41,607 nt of DNA from Flavobacteriales bacterium (GTDB taxonomy: Bacteria; Bacteroidota; Bacteroidia; Flavobacteriales_F; PHOS-HE28), in the NCBI GenBank assembly GCA_020852835.1, contig JADZAC010000073.1:1-41607 (forward strand), read 5' to 3'. The position numbers and the translations under genes were made by a program. Under the pieces are notes generated by a model. That model did no database searches and was not told the origin of the DNA. It was given only the letters and a program-made list of their open reading frames with translations. Of this stretch, positions 15,567 to 22,285 are shown one piece after another. How positions within the stretch are numbered: position 1 is the stretch's first letter; the number at the start of each line of letters is the position of its first letter.

Positions 15567-15622
15567 GACGATCAGAAAATTAGACGATCAGACGATCAGG
15601 TGATTGGATGATTGGATGATCG
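15567..15622. repeat. Short tandem repeats just upstream of mod
   Basis: GACGATCA occurs three times (15567, 15583, 15591), followed by two units of the GATTGGAT type up to 15622. The block ends 10 bp upstream of the mod ATG, in its leader or promoter. Confidence 0.6.
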
Positions 15623-15686
15623 CTTGACATACGCTTGGGGTGGGTGCGAAGATGGGGAACGTAATGAGAATTGGGGCCAACGTCGA

Positions 15687-15704
15687 CAGCCAGTGTGCTG
15701 GCTG
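15687..15704. terminator. Hairpin downstream of the VapC45-like toxin
   Basis: CAGCCAG/CTGGCTG form a perfect 7-bp stem with loop TGTG, 37 bp beyond the toxin stop codon. No T-tract follows on the minus strand, so termination is uncertain. Confidence 0.3.
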
Positions 15705-15740
15705 CACGTCTGCCGGACCGGGAGCAGACACAAGGCTTGC

Positions 15741-16142
15741 TCAGCTCAACTTCTCCATTTTCCCCCTTGGCTTCACCACGAAAGCAAAAGGGCGCTTTTC
15801 TTTCCTGGTGTGCTTCACGATTTCTTCCCAGTGCTCCACCAGCACGCGCACAATGTCCCAATGGGCCTCTTTGCCGGAAGGCATTTTCAGGAAAAAGATG
15901 CCCAGTTTGTTTTGCTGGCACAACTGGAAGAGCATGGTTGTCCGCATGCGGATGTCCTTGGTGATGAGCACGCCATGCTTCTTGGCCACGATGGGAATGA
16001 GGTCCGGGTCCTTTACGCCCGGCCCCAGGTCCTTGTCCTGCTTGGTGGAGATCACCTCGATGTCCCGGTAGTGGGCCCGGCTCAAGAGTTGGAGCCCTTG
16101 TGCCACGTACTCCGAAAGATTTTCATCGAGGTAGATGGGCAT
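15741..16142 (-). CDS. PIN-like toxin (VapC45 / DUF5615-type)
   Basis: The 133-residue protein starts MPIYLDENLSEYVAQGLQLL; the acidic pair Asp6-Glu7, Asp in GVKDPD and Asp in LITKDIRMRT fit the metal-binding acidic residues of PIN-like (Mut7-C/DUF5615) nucleases. The partner upstream is a DUF433 protein, and the gene sizes (about 133 and 240 residues) match the mycobacterial VapBC45 pair. It would act as an RNase toxin. The ATG at 16142 is 4 bp after the antitoxin stop; a start at 16172 inside the antitoxin would add ten residues without homology. It ends near a hairpin, 184 bp from the mod start. A defence-island setting for toxin-antitoxin genes is common. Confidence 0.82.
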   Translation of the reverse strand: MPIYLDENLSEYVAQGLQLLSRAHYRDIEVISTKQDKDLGPGVKDPDLIPIVAKKHGVLITKDIRMRTTMLFQLCQQNKLGIFFLKMPSGKEAHWDIVRVLVEHWEEIVKHTRKEKRPFAFVVKPRGKMEKLS

Positions 16143-16146
16143 GCCC

Positions 16147-16869
16147 TCATGCGGCCTTGGCCGGTTGTTCACGGCCGTGGAAGGTCAGTGCATCCTTCAC
16201 CGCATTCAGGGGTATGTCGAACATTTCGGCCAGCACCTCCGGCGATTCTCCGCTGCGGAACATGCCGCGAAGCGTATGGGTGTTGATGTTCGTGTCCGCG
16301 ATGGTGGGCATGCCGAACTGGTGCAAGGGGTCCACCACCACCCTGTGCTCCTTGCCCATGGGCCAGTAGCGCACGGCCAGGTCATTCCCGTTGAAGTCGA
16401 TCTTCTTGGCATAGTCGCGCACCATGCGTTCAAAGTTGGTCTGGCGGCTTCCGTCGGCATCCACGATACAATCCTTGAACTCGTACCAGATCTTCTTGCC
16501 GTTGCTGAGCAGTTTGGCCATGGCAAAGGGATGGTCATTCAGCAGGTCCTTCCGCATGGCGTTGCGGGTCTTGATGATCTTCTGTGCGCTCACTTTCATG
16601 TCGCGCAGCTCGAAATACACGTACAGTTCGATCAGTGTGTGGAAGTTGACGAACTTATGGTCATCAATGGTGATGGAGAAGGTATCGCCGATCAGGTCCT
16701 TGCCGAGGCGTTCATCCCATACTTGGTTGAGCATGCGGCGCACCTTGCCTTGGGGTATGGCAAGGATCAAGGCAATATCCGGTACCGAGAAGGCACCGAG
16801 CCCCAAAGCCGGTTTCAGGTTCGTCGTCACAGCGGGAGCAAAGTACAGCTTTCGCGCGGAAGATGGCAA
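16147..16869 (-). CDS. DUF433 antitoxin (VapB45-like)
   Basis: The protein of up to 240 residues has an N-terminal helix-turn-helix-like part (FSVPDIALILAIPQGKVRRM, then LNQVWDERLG) and a C-terminal DUF433 region (GMPTIADTNINTHTLRGMFR ... GESPEVLAEMFDIPLNAVKD). DUF433 proteins are antitoxins of PIN-like toxins, and the toxin gene follows after 4 bp. The middle part (about 60-170) is larger than in short DUF433 antitoxins but fits VapB45. The start is uncertain: the open frame begins with TTG at 16869, and GTG at 16830 (VTTNLKPALG) is an equally good choice; no ATG is available before the conserved region. It probably binds DNA and represses its own operon. Confidence 0.82.
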   Translation of the reverse strand: MPSSARKLYFAPAVTTNLKPALGLGAFSVPDIALILAIPQGKVRRMLNQVWDERLGKDLIGDTFSITIDDHKFVNFHTLIELYVYFELRDMKVSAQKIIKTRNAMRKDLLNDHPFAMAKLLSNGKKIWYEFKDCIVDADGSRQTNFERMVRDYAKKIDFNGNDLAVRYWPMGKEHRVVVDPLHQFGMPTIADTNINTHTLRGMFRSGESPEVLAEMFDIPLNAVKDALTFHGREQPAKAA

Positions 16870-16942
16870 GCCCGTTCATGTCGCGGATCGCAAAGCACAA
16901 TGAAGGGCCGTTCCATGACTGGCGGCACCGGTGAAGGACCAA

Positions 16943-17118
16943 CTCTGGCGCGAGCATCCACGCTCGTGCCTTTTTCATGCGTCCAATCAAAAACGCACGA
17001 GCGAAGCATCCCCGTTCGAGATGACCTACGAAGGCCGGTATGTATGCTGGCCGGGTCGCTCCCCGGATCAGATCCGCTCAAACAGTTCGTAAGGAGGTTC
17101 CGCGTTGTAGATCCCCTT
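16943..17118. repeat. Displaced copy of a 170-bp segment with the 3' end of the 368-residue gene
   Basis: This 176-bp segment repeats 17876-18046 with a 5-bp length difference and few substitutions. It includes the short inverted repeat CGAGC..GCTCG and, at 17068-17118, a copy of the last 16 codons plus stop of the gene ending at 17996 (IYNAEPPYELFERI, stop). It lies in direct orientation, 933 bp from the second copy. Confidence 0.88.
17068..17118 (-). pseudogene. 3'-end remnant of the 368-residue gene
   Basis: The minus strand reads GIYNAEPPYELFERI and a TGA stop, the same as the intact gene's C-terminus at 17996-18046. The rest of the gene is absent; upstream the sequence changes to an unrelated repeat. 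It marks an insertion that duplicated the gene end. Confidence 0.8.
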
Positions 17119-17306
17119 CTCTCGCGAGCTTCCGCCCTCGTGCCATCACATGCCCCGTTCGAGTTGAGCGTGACGGGATTGTTGAAAACTTCGCATGCCA
17201 ATTGCGGCGGACCCTTGTACATTGTCAACGGCGATTCGACAAATTATCCGTCAAGGATGGATTTGTTTCAACGCTGAAAAGACACCGAACCAATAACACG
17301 AAGACC
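17119..17306. other. Spacer with a third degenerate repeat copy
   Basis: About 17114-17175 repeats in degenerate form the CTCTGGCGCGAGC ... GCTCGTGCC ... CCCGTTCGAGTTGA pattern of the 16943 and 17876 copies. The remainder is AT-richer and leads into a small gene; no promoter consensus stands out. Confidence 0.5.
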
Positions 17307-17453
17307 ATGGCAGTGAAACACACACCAACGGGTGAAGTACATGTAGGGCACAAGGGGGGCACAACAGGATGTGGCACTAATACCAATGAACACCCAAGTC
17401 ACTGGGAAAATTCTTCGGAAAGGGTGACCTGTGCAAAGAACGGATGTAAGTAA
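17307..17453 (+). CDS. Small Cys/His-containing protein (48 residues), unrecognised
   Basis: An ATG at 17307 opens 48 codons ending in TAA. The protein starts MAVKHTPTGEVHVGHKGG and contains Cys22, Cys42 and Cys47 with several His residues (GHKGG, NEHPSHW), so a small metal-binding fold is possible. It is polar, without signal peptide or membrane segment. Base composition is AT-richer than the surroundings and it is followed by the small membrane protein on the same strand, which suggests a transferred pair. I do not recognise the family. Expression is supported only by the non-random composition and the conserved-looking Cys spacing. Confidence 0.5.
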   Translation: MAVKHTPTGEVHVGHKGGTTGCGTNTNEHPSHWENSSERVTCAKNGCK

Positions 17454-17467
17454 GGTTACACGGCCAA

Positions 17468-17560
17468 GGGCTTTTCCTTCTTTGGCGCGAGCGCCCAGGC
17501 CCGTGCCTTTTACAGACGTTCGATCATGCAAGCACGATCTTGGAAGCGAGCGCGAATTGA
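17468..17560. repeat. Degenerate copy of the GCGAGC-type repeat
   Basis: TTTGGCGCGAGCGCCCAGGC, then GTGCCTTTTACAGACGTTCG and later AAGCACGATCTTGGAAGCGA, follows the order of the repeat seen at 16943 and 17876. Together with 17114-17175 this gives four copies within about 1.1 kb. Confidence 0.55.
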
Positions 17561-17594
17561 GGAGGACATTTTGAAGTATGAATTATAAAAAACG

Positions 17595-17861
17595 ATGTCA
17601 ACTTATAGTGAGCGCTATAACAGGAACTTTAACCGCGTGGCACCTGTAGTGAATGTCTGGATAAAGCGGGTATACGTCATTGCATTCAATGCTTATGCCT
17701 GGTTTTGGATCATTCGTGAGTTGTTCTTCCGCAACGGGACCGACTGGGAGAGCTACCTTCTGTGGTGCTTCACAACGGCAGGCATGTACTACTTCGTCTT
17801 TGACAGCAAGGACATCTGGTTCAAAGGGCAAGATCCATATAAACGTTGGAGGAATTCCTGA
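17595..17861 (+). CDS. Small membrane protein (88 residues), unrecognised
   Basis: The 88-residue protein MSTYSERYNRNFNRVAPVVN... has two hydrophobic segments (about 24-44, rich in aromatic residues, and 55-69) and a basic C-terminus (KGQDPYKRWRNS). It should be a small inner-membrane protein. It lies on the plus strand between two copies of a 170-bp repeat, 141 bp after the 48-residue gene, in AT-richer DNA unlike the neighbours. No family is recognised. In an island with R-M and toxin-antitoxin genes a role in defence or as a membrane-acting effector can be imagined, but nothing in the sequence shows it. Confidence 0.6.
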   Translation: MSTYSERYNRNFNRVAPVVNVWIKRVYVIAFNAYAWFWIIRELFFRNGTDWESYLLWCFTTAGMYYFVFDSKDIWFKGQDPYKRWRNS

Positions 17862-17875
17862 CAGAGAGTTCCCTT

Positions 17876-18046
17876 CTCTGGCGCGAGCGTCCACGCTCGT
17901 GCCTTTTGCATGCGTCCAATCATGAACGCACGAGCGAAGCATCCCCGTTCAAGTTGACCTACGAAGGCCGGTATGTAGCCGGGTCGCTCCCCGGATCAGA
18001 TCCGCTCAAACAGTTCGTAAGGAGGTTCCGCGTTGTAGATCTCCTT
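17876..18046. repeat. 170-bp direct repeat, second copy (overlaps gene end)
   Basis: Direct repeat of 16943-17118. Its right half is the genuine 3' end of the 368-residue gene (stop at 17996); its left half is the palindromic CGAGCGT/ACGCTCG element. The two copies enclose both small plus-strand genes. Confidence 0.88.
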
Positions 18047-19102
18047 ATAGCGGCCCGGCCCCAGGTCGTGCAGGAACTGGTGCATGGCCCCGGAAACGGC
18101 CGCGCGCAAGTCGTATTCATCGGCTGTGAACGCCAAGCGCACGGTTGCCTCCAGTTGCGCCCGGGTGGGTTGTTCTTTCCAACCACGGTGCTCAATGAAA
18201 CTTCCGCTGCTGCGGTAGAACCAATCATCCTCCAGCACAAGGTCCGCTCCCTCGCGGACCAATATGTTGAAGGTACTTCCCCAGCCGTGGAGGTTCCGTA
18301 GATCCATGGAACAATGCGTGCCATCCTCCCGGAAGTGGGCATACCGCGTGTGCAGCACTTCAGCCTTTTGCGACCAAGCATCATCATCCTCGTCGTCATC
18401 GTCAACAAAGGACTCGTCATAGTCAACGTAGTACCTGCTGGTCCGCATGGTGGCCACGTTCACCAAAGGTTTTTTTTCTTCCACGCAATGGATGATGTTG
18501 CGGATGGACCGCAGGAAGCGCACCAGGTGGTGGTTGGCACGGGTGCGGTTGCCGAGGGTAAGTTCCGCATGCTTCCCGGGCACACTGATCCGCACCGCGA
18601 GTTCTTGGTCATCACCCACAAGGAACCCCATGTGCAGTTGATTACGCTCCAACCTCTGGTACTCGAACAGGTCGAAGATGCTTACCTGGCGCTGGGGTCC
18701 GTCCACATACAAGCGCGGTATGTGCGGGGCATCCACCAAACTGGAAAAGCGGACCATGGCATCCAAGTGCGCACTTGCCAGGTCATGGCCTTCATGGGGG
18801 GTGAAGGCATATTCCAGCTCGCTGCAATAGCCGAGCAAGGCCTCCATGTGGCCTACGAGCGCATGCCTCCACAGGGTCTTTCCGGTGGCGGGGCGGTCTT
18901 GCACCTTCATCAGGTCGATGGTGTCCTTTATTCCCTGGGCCTTCACCTTGGTGGTTTCCCAGTCCATGTGGAAGGTGTAGCCTTCCTCCGTCTCGGTAAT
19001 GGTATAGGTGATCGGCCCGGGCTTGTTGGTGTAGTTCATAATGCCCACTGCGTACCATAAAAATTTGGTGAGCGCGTTTCGGTGGGCCTCCTTTGCTTTC
19101 AT
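17996..19102 (-). CDS. Unrecognised 368-residue cytosolic protein with acidic stretch
   Basis: The 368-residue protein has no signal peptide, membrane segment or motif I recognise. The N-terminal half is mixed alpha/beta (PGPITYTITETEEGYTFHMD; RLYVDGPQRQVSIFDLFEYQ). A run of Asp/Glu (FVDDDDEDDDAW) follows around residue 240. The C-terminal part (AQLEATVRLAFTADEYDLRA) ends PYELFERI. The start may be the ATG at 19102 or the ATG at 19039 (MNYTNKPG), which fits the better-organised sequence. Its 3' end is duplicated at 17068-17118. It is the last island gene before the PorE-like gene and stands alone on its strand. Long, uninterrupted and with normal codon use, it is very probably real. Confidence 0.75.
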   Translation of the reverse strand: MKAKEAHRNALTKFLWYAVGIMNYTNKPGPITYTITETEEGYTFHMDWETTKVKAQGIKDTIDLMKVQDRPATGKTLWRHALVGHMEALLGYCSELEYAFTPHEGHDLASAHLDAMVRFSSLVDAPHIPRLYVDGPQRQVSIFDLFEYQRLERNQLHMGFLVGDDQELAVRISVPGKHAELTLGNRTRANHHLVRFLRSIRNIIHCVEEKKPLVNVATMRTSRYYVDYDESFVDDDDEDDDAWSQKAEVLHTRYAHFREDGTHCSMDLRNLHGWGSTFNILVREGADLVLEDDWFYRSSGSFIEHRGWKEQPTRAQLEATVRLAFTADEYDLRAAVSGAMHQFLHDLGPGRYKEIYNAEPPYELFERI

Positions 19103-19298
19103 GTGCGTCGCCGCTACCGTGCCCCGATTGATCTCGCCAGCTTACATCGTTGTAGGTGTAGGAGTTCATTTTTGGGTGCCCGATATGGGGCGAAGATGGA
19201 AAAAGTCGCGGGCACGGCCCTGGGCGAAGTGTGTACTCACTTCCGTTGACCCGGCTCCAGCAGGCTTTCACCCACGAGCCTTCCACATCGCCGCCGCT
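19103..19298. other. Spacer between PorE-like gene and island
   Basis: No gene is seen. This stretch should contain the promoter of the 368-residue gene and the downstream end of the T9SS cassette. It differs from what follows the displaced 3' end at 9999, so it belongs to the island side of the junction. Confidence 0.4.
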
Positions 19299-21233
19299 TC
19301 ACCGCACCTGCTCGATCTCGATCCTGCGCTCCTTGGCGGCACCGACGCTGTATACCGAATGCCGCAGGTCGTCTAAGCGATCGCTCACCGAGGCGTCCGC
19401 CGTACTTTTTCCGAAGGGCTTTTTCACCATCACCAGCGCACCGCCGTTCGTTGCCGTGCCGTTCAGGTAGGGCAGGAGCGCGCCGCTGTCCCAGCGTTCC
19501 AGGTAATGTACCAGGCTTTCGATGCGCCGCAGCGAAAGGTTTTTGTTGTAATCGCTCTTGGCCAGCGGGCTGGCATAGCCGCGCACCTGCAGGGTGATCT
19601 GCTGGCCCTCGTTCAGTGCTTGTTGCAGCAGTGTGGTGAAGTCATTGAGCAGGTTGAAGTTGCCCTCCACCTGTTGCGTGAAGAACGCATCGAAGGCGGT
19701 GGTGTCGCCGGGTTGGGCATGCCAGGCCGAATCGTACTCCGCGCGCTTGGCGGCGTAGCTGCGGAAGGTCTGTCCATAGTCCAGCGTGGTGGTGGTGTCC
19801 CAGCTGCGCGGGTTCGGCTCGTCGTTGTGGAAGTAGAGGCGGATGGGGAGTTTTTCGCGCAGCGAGGTGAGGCGTCTTTCTTGCCGGGCGCGCACTTCCG
19901 CCGTGTCGGGTTTGGGCGGTTCCACCACCGCTGCGTGCGGGTAGCTGAAGCGGAACAGGTCGTTGCAGCAGGTTTCACCCTTTTCGGCGAACGCCCCCGC
20001 GCGGTTGCTGGTGAACCAGCCCGTGCCGGCAGTCTCGTTCACCGCCGGGTACAGGTCGTTTGCTTCGCTGTTGAACGGCACACCCAAGTTGAGCGGTACG
20101 TCGGCGGAAGCATGGTCCAGCAGGCTCTTGAACAGGTCGTAGCCGCCCATGCCCGGCAGGAAATCGGAGCTGAAGTAGAGCATGCCCTTGGGGCCATCGA
20201 GGAAGGGCGTCACCTCGTTGCCCGGGGTGTTCACCGGTGGGCCCAAGGGTTTGGGATCGATCAGGGCCTTGCCAACAAGCGTGCCCCACCAGATGTCCAT
20301 GCCGCCCTGGCCGCCGGGCATGTTGCTGGCGAAGAAGAGCCTTTCACCGCCCTCGAAGTTGGCCAACATCGGCTGGGTTAGGGTAAAGCCCGGCTTGCGC
20401 AGCACCACGCTCCCCGTATCTGCCGGATCGTGCAGGTCCACCGCGCGGATGCTGAATTCGCCGGGCGCTTCCTCCCGCGAGAAGTAGAACCAGCGCCCGT
20501 CCGCGCTCCAAGCGCTGTTGGCATTGTTGCGCCCGTTGTTCACGTTGGCTGGTAACGCCATAGGTTCGGACCACTTGCCGCCTTGTTCCGTTGCCTTGAA
20601 GATCCGCGCGCGGTAGGTGGCGGTGTCCTTCACTTCGCCATCGCTGTTCACCTCGCCGCGCAGGGAGGTGAAGTACAGCGCGCTGTCCGGACCGGTGCGC
20701 CCGCCAAATTCACTACTGAGGCTGTTCACCGGCATGGGCAGGTGCTCGATGCGCACCAAGTTGTCCGGATCTGCAAGCAGCTTTTCCGCCATGGCGCAAC
20801 CTTCCAATCCGTTGTTGGCGCGCTGCGCGATGAAGCCTTTCTTGTCGCGTTCGCGCTGTTTCGCCTTGCTCCATGTTTTTGCGGCCTCGTCATATTCCCC
20901 GGTGCTCATCTGCATTTCCGCCAGCCAGCGCAGGGCTTCCGGGTGTTTTCGGGCATGGTCCTTCTTCTGCACCTTGTCGTAGAACAATGCCGCCTCGCCG
21001 TACTGGTGGCTCAGGCGGCAGGCTTCGGCATATTTCCATTGCAGTTCCATCAGGCCGGGCGATCTGCCCAAGGCTTCCCCGTAGTAGCGCGAGGCCCCGT
21101 AGTGCTCGCCGAGCGCCATGGCCTTGTCGCCCCAGGCGGCGAACTGCTCGGCACTTTGTGCAAGCGCAACGTGTGCGGCCATGGCGAACAGCGCGGCAAC
21201 CAGCAGGCGTATGTGGCGGCAGCCGTGCATCAT
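19299..21233 (-). CDS. PorE-like TPR / PD40 / OmpA-family protein of a T9SS cassette
   Basis: The 644-residue protein has a signal peptide (LLVAALFAMAAHVALAQ), a TPR-like region (about 25-150), WD40-like PD40 blades (about 165-420; SAWSADGRWFYFSR, GGMDIWWGTL, GGYDLFKSLL) and an OmpA-like C-terminal domain (VRGYASPLAKSDYNKNLSLR, then RIESLVHYL). This order is that of PorE, which anchors the type IX secretion machinery to peptidoglycan; the carboxypeptidase-like domain of classic PorE is not seen, so it is more likely a cassette paralogue. The ATG at 21233 overlaps the stop of the PorP/SprF gene (ATGA). Its last ~118 codons are duplicated at 10001-10356 beyond the island, which marks this gene's 3' end as the insertion site. 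Confidence 0.88.
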   Translation of the reverse strand: MMHGCRHIRLLVAALFAMAAHVALAQSAEQFAAWGDKAMALGEHYGASRYYGEALGRSPGLMELQWKYAEACRLSHQYGEAALFYDKVQKKDHARKHPEALRWLAEMQMSTGEYDEAAKTWSKAKQRERDKKGFIAQRANNGLEGCAMAEKLLADPDNLVRIEHLPMPVNSLSSEFGGRTGPDSALYFTSLRGEVNSDGEVKDTATYRARIFKATEQGGKWSEPMALPANVNNGRNNANSAWSADGRWFYFSREEAPGEFSIRAVDLHDPADTGSVVLRKPGFTLTQPMLANFEGGERLFFASNMPGGQGGMDIWWGTLVGKALIDPKPLGPPVNTPGNEVTPFLDGPKGMLYFSSDFLPGMGGYDLFKSLLDHASADVPLNLGVPFNSEANDLYPAVNETAGTGWFTSNRAGAFAEKGETCCNDLFRFSYPHAAVVEPPKPDTAEVRARQERRLTSLREKLPIRLYFHNDEPNPRSWDTTTTLDYGQTFRSYAAKRAEYDSAWHAQPGDTTAFDAFFTQQVEGNFNLLNDFTTLLQQALNEGQQITLQVRGYASPLAKSDYNKNLSLRRIESLVHYLERWDSGALLPYLNGTATNGGALVMVKKPFGKSTADASVSDRLDDLRHSVYSVGAAKERRIEIEQVR

Positions 21234-22285
21234 AGCTGGTCGGGGCATGCCTTGTAGCGCACGGGCACGGGCGGCCGCTTGCGGAACACGCGGATGGCGG
21301 TGATCTCAAACCCGCCCCGGTTGCGGCTGGCGGGCTCCAGGCGGCTCAAGTTGATGTCGTAGCTCAGCCCGAAGGTCCAGTCGTCGTGCTCCAGCCCGGC
21401 GTAGAGGTAGCCCGCGTCCTTGGCGCGCATGTACAGGCCGGCCTGCACGGTGCGTACCAGGTTCCACCGGTCAAGCAGGATGTAGCGCACGTTGCCCCCG
21501 ATGTTGAACTCGCGGAACTTGCCTTGCGCCTGCCATTGCAGCCGCGGCAGCACGTCCAGCTTTTCGCTCACACGGAACTGGGCACCGGCGTGTACCAACG
21601 TGCGCAGGTCCAGCGGGGAAGGGGCGGCATCGAAGAGGGAAACATCGGGCGTGGTGAGGTTGAAGAAGGCGAGCCCTGCGGTGAATTGCCGTCGCTTTTC
21701 CGGGGCGTAGGTGTAGCCCAGTCCCGCGTGCAGGTCCATGCGCGAGCGGGCAGCCCGCGTGAATTGTTCCGCGTTGCCCAACGAGGGATCGTAGCTGAAG
21801 CCGTTGTACTGGGCATCGAAGCGCAACGCGTTGTAGTCGATGGCCACGTTGGTGTAGCCCGCCTGCATGCCGAGGGTGAGCGCATGGGCAGTGGCGAAGT
21901 GCTGCGTCCAGCTCAGGCCGAGGCCTGCGTGGAAGGTGTTCAGCCGCGAGGTGCCGGCCTTGTCGTTGTAGATCCATGCGCCCAGGCCCAGACCGTGCAC
22001 GCCGGCCAGGTTCGCCGCATCCCCGCCGATGCCGAAGGTGTTGTACGGGATGGTGACGCTGCGCCACTGCTGGCGGTAGATCGCGCCCATGCGGTAGTCG
22101 CCTTCGAAGTTCCCGATGTTCGCGGGGCTTTGGGCATAGGGCGCGTTGAAGAACTGGGAGAAGTGGATATCCTGGGCGAAGTTGTGCAAGGGGGTGAGGA
22201 TAAGGATGAGGCAGGAAGCAGCAAGCAGCCTGCAGTGTGCAGTACGCAGTATGCTCCTTGCGGTTTGCATTTTCAAACCCATCAT
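21230..22285 (-). CDS. PorP/SprF family type IX secretion outer-membrane protein
   Basis: The 351-residue product has a signal peptide, then QDIHFSQFFNAPYAQSPANI, the hallmark opening of PorP/SprF proteins, and alternating beta strands to the end (an outer-membrane barrel). SprF-type proteins help secrete or attach the large type B substrate encoded next to them, which is present just upstream (22282-25800). Start and upstream stop overlap as ATGA; the PorE-like gene downstream overlaps likewise, so the three are translationally coupled. The region before the hydrophobic core (TARSILRTAHCRLLAASC) is encoded by GCAG-rich repeated DNA and may be partly of repeat origin; an ATG at 22270 (MQTARS) is an alternative start. 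Confidence 0.92.
   Translation of the reverse strand: MMGLKMQTARSILRTAHCRLLAASCLILILTPLHNFAQDIHFSQFFNAPYAQSPANIGNFEGDYRMGAIYRQQWRSVTIPYNTFGIGGDAANLAGVHGLGLGAWIYNDKAGTSRLNTFHAGLGLSWTQHFATAHALTLGMQAGYTNVAIDYNALRFDAQYNGFSYDPSLGNAEQFTRAARSRMDLHAGLGYTYAPEKRRQFTAGLAFFNLTTPDVSLFDAAPSPLDLRTLVHAGAQFRVSEKLDVLPRLQWQAQGKFREFNIGGNVRYILLDRWNLVRTVQAGLYMRAKDAGYLYAGLEHDDWTFGLSYDINLSRLEPASRNRGGFEITAIRVFRKRPPVPVRYKACPDQL

Noticed and set aside
16943-18046. CRISPR array
   Set aside because: Repeats here are long, few, unevenly spaced and overlap a gene end; no regular spacer pattern and no cas genes.
10357-19298. Integrase or transposase for the island
   Set aside because: No recombinase-like protein is seen in any frame, so the island cannot be called an integrative element from this window alone.
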